Assembly (NCBI RefSeq): GCF_932526225.1
Contig: NC_064040.1
Location: 11,508,856-11,572,855, forward strand
Direction of reading: 5' to 3'
Length of the DNA stretch: 64,000 nucleotides
From: Nematostella vectensis
Taxonomy: Eukaryota; Cnidaria; Anthozoa; Actiniaria; Edwardsiidae
The first letter of the stretch is position 1; every line of letters begins with the position of its first letter. The notes beneath the pieces are model-generated. The model ran no database searches and was not told where the DNA came from. It saw only the letters and a program-made list of their open reading frames with translations. This document shows positions 49,020-59,672 of the stretch, piece after piece. Made by a program: the position numbers and the translations under genes.

Positions 49020-49200
49020 GAAACCGCACAAATTACTCACAGAGAATTACACAAATGATCAATTACAATGATATTTAAGATTGTTAGAATAGGCACAATA
49101 AGATTAAGAACGCATCACACCAACAAAAATATTTTGCTGCTATCTGAGCTTCGACATGTTCTTAGCAAAATATAAGAATTTCGTGAAATTTCAAACAGCA
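49020..49200 (-). mobile_element. MITE, TATAAGAACGTC family, copy 4 (partial)
   Basis: Shares AGAATTACACAAATGA, AAGAACGCATCACACCAACA and GACATGTTCTTAGCA with the other copies, in the orientation of copy 3. The left end is lost. Confidence 0.55.
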
Positions 49201-49228
49201 AGCAGACTATAGGCTAGTAAAACGTCGT

Positions 49229-49312
49229 ATCATCATTAGCCGTTTTCAACGGCGAATGCATGCAAATAAATCAAGTCAATTGTTTCATCTTTATTTCAAT
49301 GAATACGATTTT
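49229..49312 (-). repeat. Diverged full copy of the 57.3-kb hairpin family
   Basis: ACGTCGTATCATCATTAGCC, AAGTCAATTGTTTCATCTTT and TCAATGAATACG follow the reverse complement of 57257-57400, block by block. Confidence 0.55.
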
Positions 49313-49470
49313 TGCATAAATGTCTTTTAAAATTGGGATCCTTTCAATCCGGCCCTAGCCAGCTGGTCAAGGCGATTGTCCTCAACCCGTATTGATCTTT
49401 AGTCCATTTCCGACTATTTCCTCCCAGTCACGTAAATAGAATTATCAAATTATTACAAATATCTTGATTA

Positions 49471-49841
49471 AGGGGCCGATTTAATGAAAAATTTCAGCCT
49501 GGGCTGTATTTTCACCCCGTTTAGGGATGCTGAACGTCCAGCCCGCTATCCCCCACAAATACATGCAAAATTGCTCTTTCGATTACAGGAACGAGTTTTC
49601 AGCACGGGATCTATTTCAGCCCGGGGAAGTTTTCCAGCCCGGGCTGGCAAATCGGGCTAGGATTATCAGCCCGGGCTAGCGGGTTAAAATCGCCATGTAA
49701 TCGCGTAAATATCTCAGCCGGGTTGGAAAACAATACAATTCGAGTCCAGCCCGGGCTGAATAGAACACAGCCCAGGCATATAATCGGTAAGCAGCTGCCC
49801 GGGCTGAAGTTTCAGCCCCATCCATCATGTAATCGGCCCCT
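49471..49841. mobile_element. Inverted-repeat element filled with CAGCCCGGGCTG palindromes
   Basis: The ends are AGGGGCCGATTTAATGA (left) and TCATGTAATCGGCCCCT (right), near-perfect inverted repeats 371 bp apart. Inside, CAGCCCGGGCTG or half-sites of it (CAGCCCGG, CCGGGCTG, CAGCCTGGGCTG) recur at least eight times. The frame at 49723-49914 is not a gene. Confidence 0.7.
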
Positions 49842-49982
49842 AAATTTCCTTTGCGTTAATATAATATATTTTTATTCGCACAACGGGAGGCTTTTCTTTC
49901 AATATATATTATAAAAATGTCATGGGAAATTCTTTTTGAAGTTCTCAGAGACATAATTCTCTAAATAATTTGTTGGGATCCA

Positions 49983-51430
49983 AGATGTGTGCTGAATTTG
50001 TACAACCGATATTATTTTAATGTCTTTGCTTGAGTATCTCTTTTATAGCCTTTAAAAATATCGTCAAGATGAGATAACGCTTGCTGCATCCGCCCATTAC
50101 CATGAGGCCATGAGGGTAACAAAACATAGTTTTCAACGATTTGATTAACATAATCCAATGGTGATGGATATATTTTTCATGAAAGCTATCACGTATCGGC
50201 AAAGACCAAAAGAAAACAACCCCTAACGTTTTAACTCTTATACAATATACATATAAAGCAAAAATATGCATAATCTCTACATTTTCCTTGCAAAACATTT
50301 TGCCTTGCTTCCATATTTTATTCTGTGTTGGTTTGGTCGTCAATAACTGTTTATTTTTTCATTTTTCCATGAATTTCACCGTTCAGAAGGAAACTATATC
50401 ATGACTTGTAGCAAACATGTATAGCCAGAGTGCAAAGTCTATTTCGGGGTTTTATAGTAAAGCTCCATTTTATTACTTAGTTGATCATCGACTGCTTTTT
50501 ATTCGGGATTTCTGGGATGATGATCAAACATAAACGCCCATGCGAAATAATAGACATTCACGCAATTTGTATAAGGATGTCAAAAAAGTATATAATAGCA
50601 ACCTAACCAGAAATGATGCAAGGCTTAAAAGTCCCTTGTTTTTATGGTTAGCGTACATCCAAAATTTGTACACATGGAAGACAAAAGTAGAGGCAATCTG
50701 CTGTTCCCAGATGTGTGCTGTTTTTGTATGTTCGATATTATCTTAATCTCTTTGCTTGAGTATCTCATTCATAGCCTTTGAAAATCTCGTAAAGATGAGA
50801 TAACGCTAGCTGCATCCGCCCATTACTGAGAAGCCATGAGGGTAACAACATAGTTTTCAATGATTTAAAAAACATAATCCAATGGAGATGGATATATTTT
50901 TCATGAAAGCTATCACGTATCGGCAAGTAAAGATAAAAAAAAAACAGCCACGTACACTTTTAACGGTTTTACAATATTATACATATATAGCAAATATATA
51001 CATATATCCCTTACATTGTCCTTGCAAAAAAAAAATAATAATAACAGTTATGTGCTAATTTGGTCGCCAATTAGTCATTGTGTTTTAATTTTTGTTGAAA
51101 ATTCGCGGTTACGACATGGCCCTACGTCTTTAACAACATAGGGTCACTCTTATTTTTTTGTCCCGAATTTCGCCGTTCAGAGGGACTGTATCATGTCTTG
51201 TAGCAAACATGTATATAGCCAGAGTGCAAAGTCTATTTCGGAGATTTACAGTAAAGCTCCGTTTTATTATTTTACTTAGTTGATCGTTCTATTGATCATC
51301 GACTGCTTTTTTTTGGGATTTCTGCGAAAAAATATATAAAAGCAAACAAACCAGAGCTATTGCACGGCAAAAAAGTTCCTTGTTATTATGGTTAGCGTTC
51401 ACCCATCTAGCTAGCTTGTATCCGCACAGA
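49983..51430. repeat. Tandem segmental duplication, ~0.72-kb unit x2
   Basis: Copy 1 at about 49983-50690 and copy 2 at about 50709-51430. Shared landmarks in order: ATGTGTGCTG, TCTTTGCTTGAGTATCTC, AAAGCTATCACGTATCGGCA, TGTAGCAAACATGTATA, AGCCAGAGTGCAAAGTCTAT and TTATGGTTAGCGT. Substitutions and small indels show it is not very recent. Frames at 50017-50343 (minus) and 50540-50746 (plus) are not conserved between copies, arguing against coding. Confidence 0.85.
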
Positions 51431-51585
51431 TCGTCGAAGAAAGGACGCCAGATTATTCTTCGGCGTGGTGCGAGCTGGGGGTTTCGAAACTATTAGTATT
51501 TGTATAAACAAGTGTATTTTTCAACCTTGTAACGGTGTAGCTTTAAGCTTTTAGTATGAATAATAGCTAATTATCATCTATACTA

Positions 51586-53144
51586 TATACAGCTATTTCA
51601 ATAAACGTTGTCAAAGAGCGCTCTGCCTCACGCGCTCATACCGCGAGGTGGTATGGGTAATATATGTTGTAACAAGTTTTCAGTAAATATGCCGTAGTCT
51701 TATAGTGAAGACCTTCGCTGGAGAGTTATCTGTATGGTACAGTTTCTTGCATTATCTATCAAAGACAATGCGGCATTTCTTTCTATGTGCCGCGTACAAT
51801 TGTAAAAGGTATATCTGCAAAAATAGGGACGGCAACGGCAACGCGAAAGACGACGGCAGAAAACAATTAAGAATTCAAAGAGCCAGACGTGAAATATACT
51901 ATGAAATGGATTCTTTCTGATACATTTCAGCCGTTTTTCTTCAAACGACAACTTGAAAACTTCAACTCAGGTGTATTCAGGCCTGACTTGAGACTTGGTG
52001 GGGCTTATACGCGGACAAAATCTGTTTTTGCTAATATCTCCCAAACAGAAATAGCTATAATGATCACCAAACTTGGCAGCTACAACATTGATGTCAGCCC
52101 GAATATTATTGCTATAGCGTTGCTATAGCAACTAATTTAAGGAGGCTTAAGGCTCAATTTACATTTTTTGAGTTCAAGCAAAAATTGGGATTACACAAAG
52201 ACAATAGAGAAAGCCTTAAATGGTATATTTATAATCTTCATAAATTCCCCATATCATGCTGTCTTTTAATCGTGACCAGCGTCACGTGACCGTGACAACC
52301 GTTGCCATGGAAACATAGTTTCGTTTGTATTTCAGCTAATGCTGTAGGTGGACAGCCTTAAAAGGCAGTACGATAAGAAGACTACTGTAAGGATTGAAAA
52401 TATGCATTTACATTTAAAATCCACTATGCTTCTGTATTCCCCATTTTCCATTAAAAGTACAAATCGAATTACGTGGAGCCACCTTACTATGGCACCAAAT
52501 CGGTTGCCATAGTAACAAAATTTGTCAAAATGTTGAGATCCATGTGAATAAAGTGCTTGCCAAGTTTGGTTTCATGAGCACCATGTGTCCCCGAGATATT
52601 GATGAAAATGTTTTTTTATAACGTATTATCCTGTAAGTCAGGCCTTAATATACCTGAGAAGTTTCATGGTGTAGCGAGGACGGGAACGTTTGCGCTGAAA
52701 ACTAGACTATCCTTGTTCGCTATGCTAGATTCTAGGTTTTACTAAAGTTTTTTTGGGATTACATAAACGAGTGGATTTTATCTAAACTAGTTTAAATTTG
52801 AGCGCATAGTATGAAAGCTTTTTGGTTCTCCCTGCAGTCGGTCGCCGTCGTCGTTGCTATTTTGTTCAGGCACTTTGCTAACAGGTTTTCTTTTAGTGTA
52901 ACTACGGAGTCTCCATTTGAGGGTATAGGTGCCAAACCTGCTCTTGTTTGCTTGTTTAAGGACGCGCAGATATATATTCAGATTTAATCAGACTGTACTG
53001 CCATTCTGATAGCGTTCAACGAAGTTCGTATCGGCGGTAAAGAATGGCAGAGCTTAAAACAACATATATTACCCATACTACCTTGGGGTATGGGCTCGTG
53101 CGGCAGAGCGCTCTTTGACAACGTTTATTGAAATAGCTGTATAC
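51586..53144. mobile_element. 1.56-kb element with ~85-bp terminal inverted repeats
   Basis: Left arm 51586-51670 and right arm 53059-53144 are reverse complements at close to 90%. Both contain CTATTTCAATAAACGTTGTC, AAAGAGCGCTCTGCC and TATGGGTAATATATGTTGT. A second inner inverted pair (51967-51986 and 52636-52655, around TCAGGCCTGAC / GTCAGGCC) suggests foldback structure extending inward. No transposase motif is present in any frame. Short frames at 51700-52128 are not supported. Confidence 0.75.
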
Positions 53145-55376
53145 AGTTTATTATATATAATACGGGATGGACTGTTGACCACCTTTTACGAAAAAAATCG
53201 GCTGAGCTTGAAAACTCCTAAACCAAGCCATTCCCACACATAGCATATTTCAAGATTATACCGGATAGAAAAGTTCTAACTCACGCGTTGTTATAAGCGA
53301 GTGGATCACATTCGCAAAGGCGCCATTTTCAAGATTTCATCACAGAATCACAAAAATAATTTATTTCCCGCAGCAAAAAGGACTAGTGACCTTCAGACCT
53401 CCGTGTCTAAACAAGAAAAGTATACAGTAATAAGTCTTTCTCCAAAAATACCATCGTAGAGGAGAAATCTTATTCTAGACAACTTCGGAAGATTAAAAAC
53501 AAACCTTTTAGCGCGCGGAAATCAAAGAATTCGAATACTTGCCGTAGTTTCATTGCATAGATAGATAATTGTAGCTAAAAACACAACCGTCTTTTTATCG
53601 TTATTTAGAAAGGCATTATTCCTACCTTCCTATCCTAGAAAGTAGATTATTTAGCTCCATCGCACAAAACGGTTCGCAAACAAGAAAACGGAAGAAAAGA
53701 GCTTTTATCTACAAACTTTTGAACTTCAATTCAATCTATTAAAGGACGGTGCATAAACGCTTATTTAATCAAATCGAGATGGTGCACAACACTTCTTATT
53801 TTATCAGATCAATCTCGATGTAATTTAAGTACTTCTATTTTTTTTTTATAAAAGCAAAAGGTTTTGTTCATTACAGAAAGTTGGCGGTCATTTTGTGTTT
53901 TCAGGCCCACATACCTTTTATGTCACATCGATTTTCATTTAAAAGTATGGAATCGACCACCAAATAACACACCAAGAAGCGCAAGAAAGCCAACGAGGCG
54001 AGGATTCACGATCCACTTTCTTATTCACAAAACCCAACAGTACACCTATTTCAATAAAGGCTGTCAGTGGAAATGGCAAATGGCGATTGGCAAATGGCAG
54101 TTCTACGACAGAAAGTATCCATGCGTCTCGAAGAATATGGATAAATCAAAACAATTGTCCATTAAAGGTTTTACTAATGCTTGGCTCTGACATTGCTGGA
54201 CTTTATTTAACACCTTTGATTTTACGAATAATTAGTACCCGCCATTTATCATTTGCACTGACAACCTTTTGTGAAATAAGTGTATGACCGTGCGAACTTG
54301 CATGAATTTGGTTGTCTGATTCCCGCCAAAAACATCAGGTGGAATACTAAAATACAGGCGGTATTTTATAGAAAGCGCCTTTTTCACATATTTATAAGGT
54401 AAATTAAATATGAGATAAATATATTGGGGACTCAAAAGGAAGGCATTTGTTTAATAAATGTTTACGACGACGCATACTATTCCTTTTAAGCACCAGTAAG
54501 CCCAATACACTGAAGGATTGAAATATACCTTAAAAAGTTTTGTGCAACAAAGAATTGCTTTTCGTGAATATTTCACGGGTAACCACTTGTGATCATTATT
54601 ACCATCAAAATAATAAATTATTGTTGTTGTTATTGTAAAACGAGCACATACATCCCATCTAGTCATTTATCACGAAAGCAAATAATAGCGAGAAAAAAAA
54701 AAACACAAAAAAAATGGTACACTTTAATGGTTACATTTGTCTACGGTGCATTTTTTCAAGAATTTATCCAAGCAAATCACAGGTTTCCGAGCCACGGCAA
54801 AAAAGGGTAGGTGAGAAAACTAAAAATCAATGGCTGTCCTTTTTCTAAATGGTCTAAAAGAGCCTGGAACGAGAGACCTGTGATATTCTTAAACGTTAGG
54901 GACTAGGCTTCATTTCCAAGATGGCTGCCAGCAAAATCGTATTAAACACGAATTCGTGCAAGTTTATGTGGAAATTCCGACTTATAAAGCTCTAGAGCGA
55001 TACTAAATATATTGAGGCACAGCCTAAAAGCGGAGCCCGCAAATTCGATTGAATTTCAAGTCGGATAGGTCTAGAATATTTTCCAGAAAATAATCCCTAA
55101 GCAGTTTTTATGTCAACAACACAATGTTATCTTTAGGTTAATGATTCTCTGTTTTGATACATAAAGGAGAAATAATTTCATTGATCTAAAAAATGTACAA
55201 ACAGTACATAGCGGTGGAAGACCTGCTTATTGAAATGTTTTTTTTATTGAATTAATTCACCGTTACAGTTTTCATGTTACAAAATTGTTACAATTAAGTT
55301 TGATCATTTTGAAAAAATAAGGAATTTTCTGAAATAAAACTATGTTCATGCCAAAGCTCTATCTATGCTGCTTTTT
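53145..55376. other. Intergenic, no gene recognised
   Basis: AT-rich. Frames at 53864-54190 and 54087-54287 overlap in different phases without domains. The block near 54.83-54.90 kb resembles one at 37.09-37.17 kb. Confidence 0.35.
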
Positions 55377-55735
55377 CCTGAGGGAGTAGGGGATCCGAAA
55401 AAGTGGACCTAATTTTTCTGGGGTGGAGGGGGGGGGGGGGGGGGGGGGGGGAAGTCATCTGATAAAAATCTGACCACCTCCGAAAGAGCAAAAACAGATT
55501 TTTTAAATGCCTTTGCATTATCTTCAAGGGACGTTTATCGTCGGATTTGGCTACAAAAAAGTCTGACTTATGGATTGATGACATACCAGAGTGATCTAGC
55601 TTATCCTTTATAGTTTTGTCAACAAATAGCACGTCTATTACCCTATTGAGAACCGATAATGGACTTTCGGCCGTTGTGGAGGGATGCGTTCGCACCCCCT
55701 GCACCCCTCCTAGGTTGGGTCAGCCTGTAGTGTCA
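55377..55735 (-). mobile_element. Second copy of the CAGGCCCG / poly-C MITE
   Basis: The reverse complement shares with 26032-26423 the blocks GGGTGCGAACGCA, ACGTCCCTTGAAGATAATGC-like and TGGTCAGATTTTTATCAGA, plus the homopolymer C tract (here poly-G, about 55429-55451). The ends are more decayed than in the 26-kb copy. Confidence 0.65.
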
Positions 55736-57256
55736 AGGTAAACCTGTTCACCGATTTTGCATTCACACGAGTCACACAAAGCATCCATTTCCATCTGCTA
55801 ATTCAAGCGAGTTACCAAGATATTTTGTCATATATCGTCAATAACATGTTAGACTTTATTTTCGTAGATTGTTATTTTGAAAATCCTTGCTAATATAACC
55901 GCTGTATTTTCAATGATAGACAATAACAAAGGAGCGGGTGATCGACATTCTTTAAAAAAAATGCTCAAGTTACCCCTTAGCGAAAAGAGATCAGCAAACA
56001 CAACTAAATTGTTGTTTATTTTCATGGCCTGAAGGCTTAACGATCGCTCCTTGACAACTTCTGGCTCTCTTCACACATCTTGTCACCATTGCAGAGTGCA
56101 AAGCATTCTCATTCAGTGAGTATATCTACAGAAAAATTGTGCATGACCCGACCCGTCAACATACCTCCTCCCACACTTTTCTTTTCCACCCCAAAGCCAA
56201 ACGAATTCCAGTTTAAAAAAAACCTAGAATAGCAGTGTAAACCATTATGGATTAAATTTGGTTTTAGAATAGACAGCATTTATGAGAGCAGTGATGATTT
56301 ATTAGAAAATATATATTTATATTTACTCCTCCGGCCAGAGCCATAGAAAGAAAAGCTCTCCATGAATCCACCTTTGCTTTCAACCTTCCGTTAGCAAAGC
56401 AATAATGTCCTAATATAGACTTTAAGTTTGCTCAAGGGCACTCTCCTAATATGCTCAAAACTCAAACCAAACTCTGAAGGAAGTTCCAGGCTAAACGTTT
56501 CTTTAAAAAGGTTTACGTCGATTACCTTCAGTCTGGATAATCAGTACCCACAATGCCTTTAACTTGAGAAAACGTGCGTCATAGCTCGCAGTGGTTCATG
56601 GGTAACGTATGTCTAAATCCTCGTTATCTCTAAAAAAAAAACATGCGAATGTTTATCGGCTAATAAACAGCAATGCTACGGCTTTCCAAACCTGGATTGC
56701 TTTTTGTTTACGGTTATTTGCTTTTTATACTCTTAAAGTGTTAAGACTACGAACTCCTCGAGTTGAACCTTACTTAAAATATGTCTATCTATAATTTTAG
56801 CAATATTTTTCCCTTACTCACTCAACATGCAAGAAATCAAACAAGCAAATTTAGGAGAACCCTATATCAACCTTTGAAATATCGTTTGAACTCTCTCCCA
56901 ATGTGTTTTTTCTAAATAGATTTAATTAGTTTGCTAACTAGATTTCTAAATTTCGCGGGTGAATGTTGCTAAAAAAATGCTATATATATTTTCAAACAAT
57001 TGTTTCCGCCGAAGTTTGAAATTTAATGGCGAAATTATTTGAGAAAAATCATGTTTATTGCAAAATAACTAATAAAGTGCTAGGTTACAAAGGTTAGTCT
57101 GCTTCTCTTGTATAGATATATAGTAAAGAGTATAAAAATAATAGAATGCAAAAATCAAATAATAATATAAAAATAATAGGATGCAAAAATCAAATTTTGT
57201 CTTCGTTGAGAATTTAGAGCGCGACATGCGCACCGTGGACGCCAATACAAAAATTA
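55736..57256. other. Intergenic, no gene recognised
   Basis: No domain-bearing frame and no clear repeat. Confidence 0.35.
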
Positions 57257-57400
57257 AGGCTAAGTTCAAAAGTCGTATTTATCCATGAGTCCTATTCAAT
57301 GCAAATGTGTGCAAATGAAAATGAAACAATCGACTCGATTCGTTTACATGCATTTGCATTGAATACGGCTCATGGATAATACGACGTTTGAACTTAGGCT
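57257..57400. mobile_element. 144-bp hairpin element
   Basis: Two arms of about 50 bp (57257-57307 and 57350-57400) are over 90% complementary: AGGCTAAGTTCAAAAGTCGT and the reverse complement of ACGACGTTTGAACTTAGGCT at the tips, and TTCAATGCAAATG / CATTTGCATTGAA at the base of a roughly 42-bp loop. Related copies at 46.27 and 49.23 kb show it is a dispersed family. Confidence 0.8.
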
Positions 57401-58258
57401 AAGGAAAGTTAGCCAGTAAGCATGCAAGAATATATAATCATAGTTTTGATTTACCATGAACTCAATAATAAGGAGGACTTCGTCGCGTTCTGATATGCAT
57501 TCAGTAAGGTTAGTTAGTGAAGTGCCTGAAGGTTAGTTAAGTTCCTATCATTCCATAGTACGATTCTCGTATTCTCAATGATTTTAAGCGATATACTTCA
57601 CAAAACGCCGAGGTGGTTATAGTAGTAAGCGTCGCACTGAAATGGTTGACGAGTAGACGGCAAATTTAAAGAATGTCGATCAAACACTACTTTGTTTTTT
57701 TGTCTATAATTGAAAATACAACGGTTTATTACGAAGAAACTTCAAAATAACAATCTACGAATGAGGTCTGATACGTTATTGACGACATTTGATTAAAAAT
57801 ATATTGGTTACTGGCTTGAATTAGCCGTTGAATTAGAGATTCTTTGAGTCACTTGGCATTAAGCGGGAGCATAAAATGGCGGCATGATTGCCAGATTGGC
57901 CTTTTTTTAACGCTAAAACTACTCCACAGGTTCATTACCAAAGGAGAGAGAGAAAGAGAGAGGATAACATCTTATGTGCACAGTTTCGATTTCTAAAAAA
58001 ATGTCTATTTCTAAAAAAAAGACTAAAATAATAAGCTAAAAAGGACCTTTGTTCCTATCTTAATTAGTTTCTTAGACGGCTATAAGAACATTGAAACTCT
58101 AAGTGTCCGTTTTGCCCTTCTCACTTCCAACAGAGCGCGCAATTAGGCATCCTTCACAAAGGTCCTCGGGCCGTTTTGCTTCTTAATTACAGACAATATT
58201 AAAGAGATTGCTCATTCTAATGGAAATCCACGGAAACATAATAACAGCTTGAAAAAGA

Positions 58259-58262
<4 letters not shown>
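57401..58262. other. Upstream region of the GPCR gene, nothing recognised
   Basis: AT-rich DNA without an identifiable exon or promoter. Confidence 0.3.
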
Positions 58263-58315
<53 letters not shown>

Positions 58316-58326
58316 TATACATATAT
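58263..58326. repeat. (TA)n microsatellite
   Basis: About 64 bp of nearly perfect TA repeats with two CA interruptions at the right end. Confidence 0.95.
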
Positions 58327-58520
58327 TAAAGTTGTGCAATCAGGATCGATAGATTTGATGACATGTCACACTATATTAGGAGGATCATTGTTAAAAGATT
58401 TCACTGAGTCGCTCTTTATGCAGTTGTAATAGTACAGTGCGGTTATCAAGATAGTAAGTAATCGTGAACCCTTCTCCTTCACAGACAGTGTGTGGTGATA
58501 CGACGCGAAGAACAGACGTT

Positions 58521-59570
58521 ATGGCAAACTCTACCAGAAGCAACTCGACTGACGACGAAGGGATGGAACATGGGCCTCCAGGATTCCAACTCACGATGGA
58601 TATGGGCTATATCCTTATGGCAGTTGTGATTATTTTTCTTAACACAACTGTCTTCGTGCTGATGAAAATACGAAGATCGCTGCATACTACATCCAACTAT
58701 TTTCTGTTGAGTCTAGCAGCATCGGACTTGATAACGGGGTTGTATACGATTCCCGTATTCATCGCTTGTAAAGCAACGTTCCGCAACGACCTTTGCCAGG
58801 CAAGCGTTCCCGTCTTCACTTTCACATCCATCTCCATCTTATCCCACATCGCAGTGATAACTCTAGACAAATACATCTACATCATCTACTCTCTAAGGTA
58901 CGCATCCCTTGTGACAGGAGAAAGAGGACGGCTTGTCATTCTTCTAATCTGGGCACTATCTTTGCTTGTCGCTTTGATACAGCTTGTTTGGAATACACCA
59001 GGAGAAGTGGAAGTTACCGAGGAAGGCACTGATGATTGGAAAAAGAAAGAACATGCGTTTTCTATCTCATTACTCCTTCTCCATATTATACCGTTCCCCT
59101 TCCTTGCGTTTGCATACATACGCATTTTCGTCCAGATTCGCCGACAGCATAACTTTATTCGTTCAAACATCGGGCCAGGGAACAGAGCAACTAACACTCA
59201 CGAGCTGCGAACAGTAACCGTTTTTATCCTTATGCTGTGCGCGTACCTATTCTGCTGGCTACCTAACGCTATCGTACGATTCCAGTACAGCACAGACTGG
59301 TTTGAGCTCCCAATATGGGCCGAGATACTCATCGTTCACTTGCGCTTTCTCACCTCTCTACTGAACCCTCTCTTTTACGTGTTTGGAAAGAAAGACTTTC
59401 GTGGCGCCATCAGATGCTGCTGGTTGCGCCGAGTTTCGAGTGGCGCTCTGGATTCTTCGAGTAACCAGCGCTCGCCTCTACCTGGGGTCGTACATCTTCA
59501 AGTGAGGACCGGAGACTCCTCTTTCGTCGAGTATAGCTCACGAAGTGCAAGTTTTAATCTCAGCGTTTAG
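58521..59570 (+). CDS. Class A (rhodopsin-like) GPCR, single coding exon
   Basis: A 349-aa plasma-membrane receptor from ATG 58521. The upstream open frame has no ATG, and TTCTCCTTCACAG (58472-58484) looks like a splice acceptor, so a 5' UTR exon may lie upstream. The N-terminus has two N-glycosylation sites (N3, N8). Seven hydrophobic segments are visible. Class A landmarks: N41 (TM1), LAASD with D69 (TM2), C92 at the top of TM3, DKY at 116-118 in place of DRY, W144 (TM4), P191 and P193 (TM5), CWLP at 245-248 (TM6), NPLFY at 282-286 (TM7), and CC at 299-300 for palmitoylation. The second extracellular loop (about 158-180) has no Cys, so the usual disulfide partner of C92 is missing. Such intronless receptors are expanded in cnidarians; the ligand is unknown. 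ATTAAA at 59725 may be the poly(A) signal. Confidence 0.92.
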   Translation: MANSTRSNSTDDEGMEHGPPGFQLTMDMGYILMAVVIIFLNTTVFVLMKIRRSLHTTSNYFLLSLAASDLITGLYTIPVFIACKATFRNDLCQASVPVFTFTSISILSHIAVITLDKYIYIIYSLRYASLVTGERGRLVILLIWALSLLVALIQLVWNTPGEVEVTEEGTDDWKKKEHAFSISLLLLHIIPFPFLAFAYIRIFVQIRRQHNFIRSNIGPGNRATNTHELRTVTVFILMLCAYLFCWLPNAIVRFQYSTDWFELPIWAEILIVHLRFLTSLLNPLFYVFGKKDFRGAIRCCWLRRVSSGALDSSSNQRSPLPGVVHLQVRTGDSSFVEYSSRSASFNLSV

Positions 59571-59672
59571 TTAGGAGCAATATAACTTACGTGTTCGTGA
59601 AGTGCAAGTTTTAATTTCAGGAGCTATCCCTTAGCTTATGTAGTTCACTAAGTGTAAGTTTTCCTGCGGTTT
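59538..59672 (+). repeat. Three diverged copies of a ~27-bp unit at the GPCR 3' end
   Basis: CACGAAGTGCAAGTTTTAAT occurs in the last codons (59539 on), CGTGAAGTGCAAGTTTTAAT at about 59596, and CACTAAGTGTAAGTTTTCCT at about 59647, spaced about 50-60 bp apart. Confidence 0.65.

Noticed and set aside
50017..50343. 108-codon minus frame in duplication copy 1
   Set aside because: Not kept in copy 2 of the tandem duplication, so probably chance.
58464..58520. Longer N-terminus for the GPCR
   Set aside because: Starts at GTG and crosses a good splice acceptor; the ATG at 58521 gives a normal glycosylated N-terminus.
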